From the NCBI RefSeq assembly GCF_900103975.1, contig NZ_FNIR01000004.1, positions 1-64,000 on the forward strand: 64,000 bases of DNA, read 5' to 3'. Within the stretch, counting starts at the first letter, position 1. Each line of letters opens with the position of its first letter. Below are positions 20,501-28,681 of the stretch, in pieces. The notes under the pieces are model-generated. The model searched no databases. It was not told the origin of the DNA and saw nothing but the letters and a program-made list of their open reading frames with translations. Origin of the DNA: Klenkia soli. GTDB lineage: Bacteria > Actinomycetota > Actinomycetes > Mycobacteriales > Geodermatophilaceae. The position numbers and the translations under genes are program-made.

Positions 20501-21360
20501 GAGCCCAGCAGCCCGAGGAGGTAGTCGCCGTAGCCGCTCCTGGCCATCGGCGCCGCGGCCCGGCGCAGGCCGTCGTCGTCCAGCCAGCCGTTGCGCCAGG
20601 CCACCTCCTCGATGCACCCGATCTTCAGGCCCTGGCGTTCCTCGACCACCGAGACGAACTCGGTGGCCTGGCGCAGCGAGGCGAACGTGCCGGTGTCCAG
20701 CCAGGCCGTACCGCGGTCCAGGGCGGTCACCGTCAGGCGGCCCTGCCGCAGGTAGTGCTCGTTCACGGCGGTGATCTCCAGCTCGCCGCGCGCGCTGGGG
20801 CGGATGGAGCGGGCCACGTCGACCACGTCGGCGGCGTAGAAGTACAGACCGGGGACGGCGAAGGAGCTCTTCGGCGCCGCGGGCTTCTCCTCGATGGAGA
20901 GCACCCGCCCGGCGTCGTCGAACTCCACGACGCCGTAGGCCCCGGGATCGGCGACGTGGTAGGCGAACACGTGCCCGCCGTCGGGCTCGGGCAGCCGGGA
21001 CAGGGCCGTGCCCAGGCCCGCGCCGTAGAAGATGTTGTCGCCCAGCACGAGGGCCACCGACTGGTCACCGATGAAGTCGGCGCCGATCACGAAGGCCTGC
21101 GCCAGCCCCTCGGGTGCCGGCTGCGTGGCGTAGTCGATGCGCATGCCCAGGCGGGAGCCGTCGCCCAGCAGGTGCTGGAACGCCCCGCTGTCGGCGGGGG
21201 TCGTGATGACGAGCACCTCGCGGACGCCGGCCATCATGAGCGTGGAGAGCGGGTAGTAGACCATCGGCTTGTCGTAGACCGGCATCAGCTGCTTGCTGAC
21301 CGCCTGGGTGATGGGGAAGAGCCGGCTCCCCGTGCCCCCGGCCAGGATGATCCCGCGCAT
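20497..21360 (-). CDS. rmlA: Glucose-1-phosphate thymidylyltransferase
   Basis: 287 residues. The start [25 protein letters not shown] contains the nucleotide-binding signature; [29 protein letters not shown] and the C-terminal [14 protein letters not shown] are also typical. It activates glucose-1-phosphate with dTTP, the first step of dTDP-rhamnose synthesis. The ATG at 21360 is supported by a TAGGGT -10 seven bases upstream on the minus strand, predicting a leaderless transcript. It shares a 36-base divergent intergenic region with rmlB. Confidence 0.93.
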   Translation of the reverse strand: MRGIILAGGTGSRLFPITQAVSKQLMPVYDKPMVYYPLSTLMMAGVREVLVITTPADSGAFQHLLGDGSRLGMRIDYATQPAPEGLAQAFVIGADFIGDQSVALVLGDNIFYGAGLGTALSRLPEPDGGHVFAYHVADPGAYGVVEFDDAGRVLSIEEKPAAPKSSFAVPGLYFYAADVVDVARSIRPSARGELEITAVNEHYLRQGRLTVTALDRGTAWLDTGTFASLRQATEFVSVVEERQGLKIGCIEEVAWRNGWLDDDGLRRAAAPMARSGYGDYLLGLLGS

Positions 21361-21396
21361 GACCGGAACCCTAGAGGCGGTCGCTACCGTCCCCCC
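21361..21396. promoter_or_regulatory. Compact divergent promoter region rmlA/rmlB, both predicted leaderless
   Basis: Only 36 bases separate the two start codons. A minus-strand TAGGGT (21373-21368) lies seven bases before the rmlA ATG, and a plus-strand TACCGT (21385-21390) lies six bases before the rmlB ATG. The two -10 elements are 11 bases apart, so each polymerase would cover the other promoter and each -35 would fall at or inside the opposing gene. Confidence 0.55.
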
Positions 21397-22392
21397 ATGC
21401 GCGTCCTCGTCACCGGCGGTGCCGGGTTCATCGGTTCCCACTACGTCCGCACGATGCTCACCGGTGGCTACCCGGGGTTCGAGGACGCCGAGGTCACCGT
21501 CCTCGACAAGCTGACCTACGCCGGGAACCTGGCCAACCTCGCCCCGGTGTCCGACGACCCGCGCTACCGCTTCGTCCGGGGCGACATCTGCTCACCCGAC
21601 GACCTCGACGCCGCCCTGCCCGGGCACGACGTGGTCGTGAACTTCGCCGCGGAGTCGCACGTCGACCGCTCCATCACCGGCGCCGCGGAGTTCGTGCTGA
21701 CCAACGTGCTGGGGGCCCAGCAGGTCTTCGAGGCCTGCCTGCGGCACGGCGTGGGCCGGGTCGTGCACGTGTCCACCGACGAGGTCTACGGATCCATCGA
21801 CGAGGGCTCCTGGGTCGAGGACCACCTCCTCGAGCCCAACTCGCCGTACTCGGCGGCCAAGGCCGGCAGCGACCTCATCGCCCGGGCCTACGCGAAGACG
21901 TACGGGCTGGACATCTCCATCACCCGGTGCAGCAACAACTACGGGCCTTACCACTTCCCCGAGAAGGTCATCCCGCTGTTCGTCACCAACCTGCTCGACG
22001 GGCACCCGGTGCCGCTCTACGGGGTCGGCGCCAACGTGCGCGACTGGCTGTTCGTCGACGACCACTGCCGGGGCATCCAGCTCGTGGTCGAGAATGGCGC
22101 GCCGGGGGAGTACTACAACATCGGCGGCGGTCGCGAGCTGTCCAACCGGGAGCTGACCGAGCAGCTGCTCGCGGCGACCGGTCGCGACTGGAGCTACGTC
22201 GAGGAGATCGTCGACCCCCGCGGCGGCGGCCACGACAAGCGCTACTCGGTCGACTACTCCAAGACCGGCGAGCTCGGCTACGCGCCGCGGACGACGTTCG
22301 AGGACGGCCTGGCGCTGACCGTGCAGTGGTACCGGGACAACCGGGCCTGGTGGGAGCCCCTCAAGGCTGCGGCGGCGACGGCCCGGTCGTGA
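21397..22392 (+). CDS. rmlB: dTDP-glucose 4,6-dehydratase
   Basis: 331 residues. An extended SDR enzyme: [18 protein letters not shown] (NAD-binding GxxGxxG), [12 protein letters not shown] (Thr-Asp-Glu catalytic triad region), [11 protein letters not shown] (Tyr-x3-Lys) and [18 protein letters not shown]. It makes dTDP-4-keto-6-deoxyglucose. The ATG at 21397 is six bases after the TACCGT -10. rmlD follows with a four-base GTGA overlap. The rml genes are arranged as two divergent pairs, rmlA-rmlC and rmlB-rmlD. Confidence 0.94.
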   Translation: MRVLVTGGAGFIGSHYVRTMLTGGYPGFEDAEVTVLDKLTYAGNLANLAPVSDDPRYRFVRGDICSPDDLDAALPGHDVVVNFAAESHVDRSITGAAEFVLTNVLGAQQVFEACLRHGVGRVVHVSTDEVYGSIDEGSWVEDHLLEPNSPYSAAKAGSDLIARAYAKTYGLDISITRCSNNYGPYHFPEKVIPLFVTNLLDGHPVPLYGVGANVRDWLFVDDHCRGIQLVVENGAPGEYYNIGGGRELSNRELTEQLLAATGRDWSYVEEIVDPRGGGHDKRYSVDYSKTGELGYAPRTTFEDGLALTVQWYRDNRAWWEPLKAAAATARS

Positions 22393-23270
22393 GCACCGCC
22401 TGGCTGGTCACCGGAGCCCGCGGGCAGCTCGGCCGTGACCTGCTGGCCGTCCTGGCCGGCCGGTCCGGCGACCAGGTCACCGCGGTCGGCCGCGCCGAGG
22501 TGGACCTCACCGACGAGGGGTCCGTCCGCGGTGCGGTCCAGTCGTGGCTGGCGGCCTCGTCGGCCGACCGGGCGGTGGTGCTCAACGCGGCCGCCTACAC
22601 GGCCGTGGACGCCGCCGAGGACGACGAGGGCACGGCGCTGGTCGTCAACGGGCACGCCCCGGGCTGGCTGGCGCAGGAGCTGGCCGGGCGGGGGCGGCTG
22701 GTGCACGTGTCGACCGACTACGTCTTCGACGGCACGGCCACGCAGCCCTACCCGGTCGACACGCCGACCGCCCCGCGGTCGGCGTACGGACGCACCAAGG
22801 CCGCCGGGGAACGGGCGGTCGCGGCGGTGGACGACGACCACGCGGTGGTCCGGACCGCCTGGGTGCACAGCCGGCACGGCGGCAACTTCGTCGCCACGAT
22901 GACCGGGCTCGAGGCGCAGCGGGAGACGGTCTCGGTCGTCGACGACCAGATCGGTTCACCCACCTGGTCGGCCGACCTGGCCGCCGGCCTGGTCGCCCTC
23001 GGGTCGGCCGAGGGCGACCAGCCCCGGCTGCTGCACTTCACCGACACCGGCGAGGTCAGCTGGTGCGGGCTGGCCCGGGCGGTCTTCGAGGAGCTCGGCG
23101 CCGACCCCGCGCGGGTCGTGCCGACCACCTCGGCCGCCTTCGTGCGCCCCGCGCCCCGCCCCGCCTACTCGGTCCTGGACGGCAGCGTCTGGGACGCAGC
23201 CGGCCTGACCGCGCGCCGCGACTGGCGAGCGGCGCTCAGCGAGGCGATGCGGGTGGGGTCCCGGGGATGA
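22389..23270 (+). CDS. rmlD: dTDP-4-dehydrorhamnose reductase
   Basis: 293 residues. It begins [18 protein letters not shown] (NADPH-binding), has [16 protein letters not shown] and [13 protein letters not shown] (Tyr-x3-Lys), then [16 protein letters not shown], all typical of RmlD. It catalyses the last step to dTDP-L-rhamnose, the donor for the WbbL-type enzyme at 14.7 kb. The GTG overlaps the rmlB stop. Its last 35 bases overlap the convergent cofE gene. Confidence 0.93.
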   Translation: MSTAWLVTGARGQLGRDLLAVLAGRSGDQVTAVGRAEVDLTDEGSVRGAVQSWLAASSADRAVVLNAAAYTAVDAAEDDEGTALVVNGHAPGWLAQELAGRGRLVHVSTDYVFDGTATQPYPVDTPTAPRSAYGRTKAAGERAVAAVDDDHAVVRTAWVHSRHGGNFVATMTGLEAQRETVSVVDDQIGSPTWSADLAAGLVALGSAEGDQPRLLHFTDTGEVSWCGLARAVFEELGADPARVVPTTSAAFVRPAPRPAYSVLDGSVWDAAGLTARRDWRAALSEAMRVGSRG

Positions 23271-24324
23271 CGGCGGGCGACCCCACCCGGAGCCGGCCGA
23301 CCAGCGACGAGCCGCCGGGCGTGCCGACGGGCTCCCAGCGCGTGGCCCAGCCCTCGGCGTGCAGCTGCACCAGCGCGGCGCCCAGCAAGGCCCCCAGGTT
23401 GAGGGCGGTGGTGGTCGTCCAGGCGTCGGTCAGGTGCAGGTCGACGAGGCCGGGGTCGTCGCTGCCGTAGGCGAACACCACCGGGAACTCGGGCAGGGCC
23501 GCCGAGGCGACCCGCAACGCGGCCGCCACCGCCTCCGGCGCGCCGGCGCGGACCTCGATGCCGGTGGCCGGCGCCCGGGCGGGGACCAGGTCGCGGGTGC
23601 CGAGGGCGAAGAGGTCACCGGGACCGAGCCGGACCAGCGGCCGGGTGCCGGCGTCGTCGGCCGGGGCGGTGAACCGCAGACCGCGGACGACGGCCACGGG
23701 GACGCCGGCGAGCTTGCCCTTCACCAGGTCGGCGGCGGCGGCCAGCTCGTCGACCAGGGCCACCTGGGTGGTCTCCAGCCGGTTGCCGTGGGCGTCGACG
23801 GACCCCCGGTGGTCGACCAGCGCCGGCAGCCCGGCCGACCCGACGGCGACGTCGGTGAGCCCGTCGCGCCAGGTCCGGCCGAAGGTGTCGCTCACGACGA
23901 CGGCGACGGTGACCCCCAGGAGGTCGCGCAGGTCCGACCGCAGCCGCCGTGCGGAGTCGTCGGCGTCCACGGGGAGCAGCACCAGGGTGTCGGCGGCGAC
24001 GTTCGAGGCGTCGATGCCGGCGGCGGCCACCACCCACCCGTGCCGGGTCTCGACGATCTTCAGCGGCCCGCGCCGGGCCACCACCCGCACCGTCTCGGCG
24101 TCGACGGCCCGTTGCCGCACCGCCTCCCGGTCCTCGCCCGGGGCGACCCGGACCAGGTTCCCCTCGACCTTGCTGACCACCTTGGAGGTGACGACCACGA
24201 CGTCGCCGTCGGCCAGCCAGGGCGCGGCACCGGCGATCGAGGTGGCCAGGTCGTCACCGGGGGCGAACTCGGGGAGCCCCGGTACCGCGTGGATCGAGAG
24301 GGTGTCGTCAGCCACGGGCGGCAT
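23236..24324 (-). CDS. cofE: Coenzyme F420-0:L-glutamate ligase (CofE/FbiB N-terminal type)
   Basis: 362 residues. The CofE domain (about residues 1-250) is clear: [43 protein letters not shown]-like [21 protein letters not shown] and [15 protein letters not shown]. It adds glutamates to F420-0 using GTP. The remaining 110 residues are much shorter than the roughly 200-residue nitroreductase-like domain of mycobacterial FbiB and show no FMN-binding motif I can name. The ATG at 24324 overlaps cofD by 17 bases; a GTG at 24315 is also possible. It follows cofD in the same unit and overlaps rmlD at its 3' end. Confidence 0.85.
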   Translation of the reverse strand: MPPVADDTLSIHAVPGLPEFAPGDDLATSIAGAAPWLADGDVVVVTSKVVSKVEGNLVRVAPGEDREAVRQRAVDAETVRVVARRGPLKIVETRHGWVVAAAGIDASNVAADTLVLLPVDADDSARRLRSDLRDLLGVTVAVVVSDTFGRTWRDGLTDVAVGSAGLPALVDHRGSVDAHGNRLETTQVALVDELAAAADLVKGKLAGVPVAVVRGLRFTAPADDAGTRPLVRLGPGDLFALGTRDLVPARAPATGIEVRAGAPEAVAAALRVASAALPEFPVVFAYGSDDPGLVDLHLTDAWTTTTALNLGALLGAALVQLHAEGWATRWEPVGTPGGSSLVGRLRVGSPAVIPGTPPASPR

Positions 24325-25258
24325 TCAACGCCGCCTCCGCCATCGCCTGCGTGGTGGCGGGGTCGACCATGAGCAGGGGCACCGCCCGGACGTCGACGCC
24401 GGGGACGTCGGCGGTGTCGGTCTCGTGCACGAGCCAGCTGTCCAGCAGGCCCTCGTCGGACCGTGCGCCGTAGTGCCGGCCGACCCCCTCGGCGCTGACC
24501 TCGACCCCGATCGCGGGGAGGCAGCGGTCGGCCATCCCGCGGACGGGGGCGCCGCCGACGATCGGGGAGACCCCGACGACCCGGGCCGGGGAGGCCAGCA
24601 GGGCGGCGCGCAGGCCGGGGACGCCGAGCACGGTGCCGATGGACACGACCGGGTTCGAGGGGGCGATCAGCACCGCGTCGGCCTCGGCGAAGGCCTCGAC
24701 GACCCCCGGGGCCGGGCGGGCGTCCTCGACACCCACCTGGACGAAGGCGGCCGGGTCCAGGGCGGCCCGGTGCCGGATCCACCACTCCTGGAAGTGGATG
24801 GCCTGCTGCCGGCCGGTGTCGGGGTCGGTGACCAGCACGTGGGTCTCGACCCGCTGGTCGCTCATCGGCAGCAGGGTGACCCCGGGCTGCCAGCGCTGCG
24901 CGAGGGCCAGGGTGACCTCCGACAGCGGGTAACCGGCGTCGAGCATGCGGGTGCGCACGAGGTGGGTGGCGAGGTCGCGGTCGCCGAGTCCGAACCAGGT
25001 CGGTTCGGCGCCGTAGGCAGCCAGTTCGTCCTTGACCACCCAGCTCTCGGCACGCCGTCCCCAGCCGCGCTCGGGGTCGATCCCGTCACCGAGCGTGTAC
25101 ATCACGGAGTCGAGGTCCGGGCAGATCCGCAGGCCGTGCAGGGTCACGTCGTCGCCGGTGTTCACGACGGCCGTGATGGTCGCGTCGGGGGCCGCGGCGC
25201 GCACCCCGGACAGGAATCGGGCTCCGCCCACTCCGCCGGCGACGACCACGATCCTCAT
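24308..25258 (-). CDS. cofD: 2-phospho-L-lactate transferase (CofD/FbiA)
   Basis: 316 residues, normal for CofD/FbiA, which joins the phospholactate or phosphoenolpyruvate moiety to the deazaflavin Fo in F420 synthesis. It begins [17 protein letters not shown] and has [25 protein letters not shown] and [20 protein letters not shown], the hallmark blocks. The ATG at 25258 is seven bases after CACCAT on the minus strand, possibly a leaderless -10. Frame sequence further upstream (VQIIPTRIRHRERL) does not look like family sequence. It is divergent from whiB, the same arrangement as fbiA/whiB2 in mycobacteria. Confidence 0.92.
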   Translation of the reverse strand: MRIVVVAGGVGGARFLSGVRAAAPDATITAVVNTGDDVTLHGLRICPDLDSVMYTLGDGIDPERGWGRRAESWVVKDELAAYGAEPTWFGLGDRDLATHLVRTRMLDAGYPLSEVTLALAQRWQPGVTLLPMSDQRVETHVLVTDPDTGRQQAIHFQEWWIRHRAALDPAAFVQVGVEDARPAPGVVEAFAEADAVLIAPSNPVVSIGTVLGVPGLRAALLASPARVVGVSPIVGGAPVRGMADRCLPAIGVEVSAEGVGRHYGARSDEGLLDSWLVHETDTADVPGVDVRAVPLLMVDPATTQAMAEAALNAARG

Positions 25259-25561
25259 GCACACCATGGTGCCTGATGGCAAGAGACGTTCTCGATGCCG
25301 GATCCGTGTCGGAATGATCTGGACCAACTACCGGGTGACCATGGGCAGATGTTGTGCAGGGCGGCGGCGTGTCTCCGGCTTTCGTGACGCTGTCGAGACC
25401 CTGCGTGACACCTGTGACTTCTGGGGCTGGGCGCTACCGCAACTCAACTTGACCCCACCCCAATGACACGCGTGTAATTCCCTCGATGTCACCGAGTGCG
25501 GCGCATCGGGAGTGGCCCGATGATCACGCACTGTGACGAAGGCGAGAGGGGACGCATCGTC
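25259..25561. other. Intergenic region cofD/whiB
   Basis: About 300 bases with no credible gene. The first third is the cofD upstream region. The middle carries several GTGAC/GTCAC words (for example near 25385 and 25404-25410). The last third holds the whiB promoter and an imperfect palindrome, listed separately. GC content is visibly lower here than in flanking genes. Confidence 0.5.
25449..25478 (+). promoter_or_regulatory. whiB promoter with overlapping palindrome
   Basis: A -35 TTGACC (25449-25454) and a -10 TGTAAT (25473-25478) are 18 bases apart, the best sigma-70/HrdB-type match in the window. Transcription would start near 25485, leaving a leader of about 77 bases. The 14-base near-palindrome TGACACGCGTGTAA (25464-25477) covers the spacer and most of the -10, the right place for a repressor. 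It resembles a BldD box but with a six-base rather than five-base centre. Confidence 0.6.
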
Positions 25562-25900
25562 ATGGCCGAGGTGTCGTGGTTGAGCGAGTACAAGCAGCAG
25601 CAGCAGGCGGCGGAGACCGGCTACGCGGCCGGTCCGACCGGGTTCCAGGCGGTCAACTGGTCGGCCGGGCTGGACGAGGACGACCAGGGCTGGCAGGAGC
25701 GCGCCCTGTGCGCCGAGACCGACCCCGAGGCGTTCTTCCCCGAGAAGGGTGGCTCGACCCGCGAGGCGAAGAAGATCTGCACCGGGTGCGACGTCAAGAT
25801 GGAGTGCCTGGAGTACGCCCTCGGCAACGACGAGCGGTTCGGGATCTGGGGCGGGCTCTCCGAGCGCGAGCGTCGTCGGCTGCGTCGCCGCGCCGTCTGA
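25562..25900 (+). CDS. whiB: WhiB-family iron-sulfur transcription factor (WhiB/WhiB2 type)
   Basis: 112 residues. Four Cys that bind a [4Fe-4S] cluster are seen in ERALCAETDP and ICTGCDVKMECLEYAL. The GIWGGLSERERRRLRRR tail is the family's sigma-binding turn and basic DNA-contacting end. The conserved EAFFPEKGGSTREAKK fits the WhiB/WhiB2 subgroup that controls septation. The ATG at 25562 follows GAGAGGGG at good spacing; an in-frame ATG at 25520 would add 14 residues without family similarity. A TTGACC/TGTAAT promoter lies upstream. One of the dispersed palindromic elements begins two bases after its stop. Confidence 0.93.
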   Translation: MAEVSWLSEYKQQQQAAETGYAAGPTGFQAVNWSAGLDEDDQGWQERALCAETDPEAFFPEKGGSTREAKKICTGCDVKMECLEYALGNDERFGIWGGLSERERRRLRRRAV

Positions 25901-25902
25901 AG

Positions 25903-25966
25903 AAGGACCCCCTCGCCCCCCAGTGCTCGCGAGCTCGCACCGGGCCCCTGCGAGGGGGCCGTTCCA
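25903..25966 (+). repeat. Dispersed palindromic element, copy A
   Basis: 64 bases beginning AAGGACC two bases after the whiB stop and ending GGCCGTTCCA. The outer stem is CCCCCTCG paired with CGAGGGGG; constant blocks CCCCCC and GGGCCCCTG flank an inner Cys-codon-like TGCTCGCGAGCTCG palindrome. Related copies occur at 33660, 39468 and 62163 (inverted). It ends seven bases before the possible -10 of the next gene and may also terminate whiB. Confidence 0.8.
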
Positions 25967-25984
25967 GCACGTCACCATGGGGTC

Positions 25985-26818
25985 GTGCTCACCCGGGTCG
26001 TCGAGGGTCCCCGCCGCGTGGTGCGGGAGATCCGCGCCGCAGCTCCGCTCCTGAGGGAGCTCGCAGCACCCACCACCGTCCGCGGGCCGTGGCTGGCCGC
26101 CGCACTGCACGCGGCGCCGGCCCCCGTCCCCCGGGTGCGCCACCGGGCGGTGGTCGTCGAGGCGCACCGGCAGGGCAGACCAGCAGGTCTGGCCCTGCTG
26201 TCGTCCCGGGTCGAGGTCCGGCGCGGCCGACCGGTCACGGTGTTCCGGCTGCTGGGTGACCCGGGGCCGGCCGGCCCCCCGGGTGTCGCCCCCCGCCGGT
26301 TGCCGGTGGCCGACCCCGACGTGGCGGTCCACCTCGCGGACGGTGTCGCCGACCTGCTGGCCACCACGCGCGGGCGGTGGCAGCTCCACCTGACCGGTCT
26401 GCCGCTGGGTGACCCGGTGCTGGCCGCCCTCGGCGCCCGGCTCGGCACCGGCGCCGTCTTCCAGACCTCCCGCAGCCGGTCCCTGGTGGACTCCCTGGAC
26501 ACCGTCGGGCCGGTGCTCAGGTCGACCCGCCCGGCCGACCTGGAGCGGTGGCTGCCGACCTTCCTGGACCACCGGCCCGCCGGTGCCCGGCGGGCCGACC
26601 TCCGGGCGCTCGCCCGGGTGCACGCCGCGGCCGGGTCGCTGGAGCACGCCGTCGTCCTCGACGGGGGCCGGCCGCGCGCCGGGCTGCTGACCGTGCTCGA
26701 CGGTGCCTCCCGTCGGCCCTGGTGGGGCTTCGGCCAGCCCGGGGGAGCGGCCACGGCCCCGGGGCAGCCCTGGGTCGCGCTCGCGGCGTCCGGGCGCGGC
26801 CGTCAGTCGTCGAGCTGA
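25985..26818 (+). CDS. Hypothetical protein
   Basis: 277 residues, very rich in Ala, Arg, Leu and Pro, with no signal peptide or clear membrane helix. I do not recognise a family. The segment LHLTGLPLGDPVLAALGARLGTGAVFQTSRSRSL and a later AVVLDGGRPRAGLLTVLDG have the look of a two-lobed acetyltransferase-like fold, but no acyl-CoA motif is visible. The GTG at 25985 sits six bases after CACCAT, a weak leaderless -10. Palindromic element A lies just upstream. Its 3' end overlaps the convergent gene by 16 bases. Confidence 0.65.
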   Translation: MLTRVVEGPRRVVREIRAAAPLLRELAAPTTVRGPWLAAALHAAPAPVPRVRHRAVVVEAHRQGRPAGLALLSSRVEVRRGRPVTVFRLLGDPGPAGPPGVAPRRLPVADPDVAVHLADGVADLLATTRGRWQLHLTGLPLGDPVLAALGARLGTGAVFQTSRSRSLVDSLDTVGPVLRSTRPADLERWLPTFLDHRPAGARRADLRALARVHAAAGSLEHAVVLDGGRPRAGLLTVLDGASRRPWWGFGQPGGAATAPGQPWVALAASGRGRQSSS

Positions 26819-27690
26819 CCGGGGGGCACCACGGTGGCCTCGCCGCTGCCGAGCCCGAGGGTGCCGGACGCGCCGTCCGCCGTCCGCGTGATCCCGATCT
26901 CGACGGGGTAGCTGCGCCCGGTGTAGGCCTCGGGCGACCCGTTGGGGCGGGTGTAGGTGGCGAAGGTGCCGACGAGCTCGACCCCGTCCGCCGTGCGGGT
27001 CACCTGCAGGTCCGGTGAGCCGAGGTCCGCGTACTCGGTGAGCGAGCGGCGGCAGTCGGCGGTGGCCGGGTCGGCGGGTGGGGTGTCGGCCAGGCAGTTC
27101 CAGACGGCCAGCTCGAGGTGGGCGACCGCCTGCGTGCCGTCGGAGCTCACGGTCAGCTGCGGGTAGGCGACCGTCACGCCCACGGCCCGGGGTTCCAGGA
27201 CGACGCCGGTCCAGGTCAGCGCCGCGGTGAACCCGTCGCCGCCGGGGGACAGCTCGACACCTGCGAGGTCGCCGGCGGCGGCCGCGGTCAGCGGGGCGGC
27301 CGGGCTGGTCGACGCGGCCGGCCTGGACGACGTGGACGACGTGGCCGACGCGGACGTGCGGTCCGCGGTGGTGTCCGTCCCGCCGCCCTGGGCGTGGTCG
27401 GTGCCCTGCCCGGCGACGACGGCCACCGTGGTCGCGGCCCCCACGAGGACGACGGCCGCAGCGGCGGCGGCGACCCAGCGGCGGCGACGCGGGTCGGTCG
27501 GGGCGGAGTCGGGGTCGCCCGCCGGGGCCTCGCGCTGTTCGACGGGCGGGGGGGCCGCGGTCAGCGCGGCGGGGGAACCGGGTGGGCTGTCGTAGAAGCC
27601 GGGGAGGTCGTCGACCGCCTCGACCGCCTCGACCGGGCCGGCCGGCGGCGCCGTACCCGGGTCGGTTGCACCTCGTCGTCGTCCCCGCAT
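26803..27690 (-). CDS. Membrane-anchored hypothetical protein
   Basis: 295 residues. A cytoplasmic N-terminus of about 70 residues, rich in Pro and acidic residues, leads to RRRRWVAAAAAAVVLVGAATTVAVVAG (one membrane helix), a Thr/Ser-rich linker and an extracellular domain of about 160 residues. That domain has two Cys (VWNCLADT and TADCRRSL) likely to pair, and alternating beta-type segments (AVGVTVAYPQLTVSSDG, LELVGTFATY). No known family is recognised. The ATG at 27690 follows a G-rich stretch; a GTG at 27711 would add seven residues. It faces the 25985 gene and follows the zincin-like gene in the same direction. Confidence 0.68.
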   Translation of the reverse strand: MRGRRRGATDPGTAPPAGPVEAVEAVDDLPGFYDSPPGSPAALTAAPPPVEQREAPAGDPDSAPTDPRRRRWVAAAAAAVVLVGAATTVAVVAGQGTDHAQGGGTDTTADRTSASATSSTSSRPAASTSPAAPLTAAAAGDLAGVELSPGGDGFTAALTWTGVVLEPRAVGVTVAYPQLTVSSDGTQAVAHLELAVWNCLADTPPADPATADCRRSLTEYADLGSPDLQVTRTADGVELVGTFATYTRPNGSPEAYTGRSYPVEIGITRTADGASGTLGLGSGEATVVPPGQLDD

Positions 27691-27723
27691 CCCCCGACCC
27701 CCGTCCTCCACCCGGCCAGCATG

Positions 27724-28179
27724 TCAGCCGGTCGGGTCGATCTCCTCCGGGTCGCGGCCCAGCAGGACCGCCACCTGGTCCACCACCACGTCGCGCACCA
27801 GGTCGGCGAGGTCGACGGAGTCGTGCGCCCGGATCTCCAGCGGGCGGCGGTAGACCACGATGCGCGGTGGGTGCTCGACCCCGCCCTCGCGGCGCCCGGG
27901 CAGCACCCGGGCCAGCGGCACGCTGCCGTCGTCGAGCACGTCGGCGTCCAGGACGACGTCGTCGGGGCTGCTGTGGTCCACCCACGGCACGTCCTCGACC
28001 GCGAACTCCACCCCGGCCAGCTCGCGCTCCCACCGCCGCTCGATGTCCTCGACCGCGTCGAGGACCAGGTCGTCGAACTGCTCGGCCCGGCTGCGGGACA
28101 GCGGCACGCCCGGGGGGACCAGCCGACCGCGCAGGCCACGACCGTGCCGGTCGCGGCGGCGGGCAGGGGTGCGGTCCAT
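27724..28179 (-). CDS. Zincin-like protein with degenerate active site (Rv3259 type)
   Basis: 151 residues. Its place between whiB and DUF3499/manB matches Rv3259. The layout, an FDDLVLDAVEDIERRW helix, IVVYRRPLEIRA and a final helix, matches the small metallopeptidase (zincin_1) family, where the last helix carries HExxH. Here that stretch reads VVVDQVAVLLGRDPEEID, so the zinc ligands are absent and peptidase activity is not expected. A TAGGCT on the minus strand (28194-28189) is nine bases before the ATG. Divergent from DUF3499. Confidence 0.75.
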   Translation of the reverse strand: MDRTPARRRDRHGRGLRGRLVPPGVPLSRSRAEQFDDLVLDAVEDIERRWERELAGVEFAVEDVPWVDHSSPDDVVLDADVLDDGSVPLARVLPGRREGGVEHPPRIVVYRRPLEIRAHDSVDLADLVRDVVVDQVAVLLGRDPEEIDPTG

Positions 28180-28253
28180 GGCGGGGCGAGCCTACGACGG
28201 CCCCGCCGGGTGCCCGACCCGGCAGGCGTTCGGGTGCCGCACCGGAGTGCCTG

Positions 28254-28283
28254 CTGACGAAGTGCCGTCGGCGTGGTTATGGT
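28254..28283 (+). promoter_or_regulatory. Predicted promoter upstream of a mini-ORF and DUF3499
   Basis: -35 CTGACG (28254-28259), 18-base spacer, -10 TATGGT (28278-28283). Seven bases separate the -10 from a GTG at 28291, so the transcript probably begins at that codon. Confidence 0.5.
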
Positions 28284-28290
28284 GCCAGCC

Positions 28291-28308
28291 GTGAGGATCC
28301 GGTGGTGA
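28291..28308 (+). CDS. Five-codon leaderless mini-ORF upstream of DUF3499
   Basis: GTG AGG ATC CGG TGG TGA encodes MRIRW. It starts seven bases after the TATGGT -10, where a leaderless transcript would begin. Its TGA overlaps the GTG of the DUF3499 frame (GTGA at 28305-28308), so ribosomes finishing it would be placed to start DUF3499. This is a prediction from spacing only. Confidence 0.3.
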   Translation: MRIRW

Positions 28309-28655
28309 GGCAGTCGCGGCGCTGCTCGCGCAGTGGGTGCGCGCAGCCGGCTGCGGCCACCCTGACCTACGTCTACGCAGAGTCCACGGCCGTCGTCGGT
28401 CCGCTGGCGACCTACTCCGAGCCGCACAGCTACGACCTGTGCGAGTTCCACGCCGAGCGGCTGACCGTGCCGCGGGGCTGGGAGGTCGTGCGGCACGAGG
28501 TCGACACCGACGACGCCGGCCCCACCGGTGACGACCTGCTGGCGCTGGCCGACGCGGTGCGCGAGGCGGCCCGCCCCGAGCCCGAGCGCGACCCCGCCGA
28601 CGACGGTTCGGGCACGCGCCGCGGGCACCTGCGGGTCCTGCCGAACCTGCCCTGA
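28305..28655 (+). CDS. DUF3499 family protein (Rv3258c type)
   Basis: 116 residues. Four Cys/His-type ligands suggest a small zinc-binding domain: CSRSGCAQPAAATLTY at the N-terminus and YDLCEFHAERL near residue 47. This is the DUF3499 pattern conserved beside manB in actinobacteria. The function is unknown. The C-terminal 50 residues are charged and probably flexible. The GTG at 28305 is preferred (it overlaps the mini-ORF stop and has GAGG upstream); GTG 28302 would add one Val. Confidence 0.82.
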   Translation: MRQSRRCSRSGCAQPAAATLTYVYAESTAVVGPLATYSEPHSYDLCEFHAERLTVPRGWEVVRHEVDTDDAGPTGDDLLALADAVREAARPEPERDPADDGSGTRRGHLRVLPNLP

Positions 28656-28668
28656 CGGAGCCGCTGGC

Positions 28669-28674
28669 TAGGCT
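28669..28674 (+). promoter_or_regulatory. -10 element of a predicted leaderless promoter (manB)
   Basis: TAGGCT is followed by seven bases and the manB ATG at 28682. No clear -35 at standard spacing. Confidence 0.5.
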
Positions 28675-28681
28675 CCTCGCC

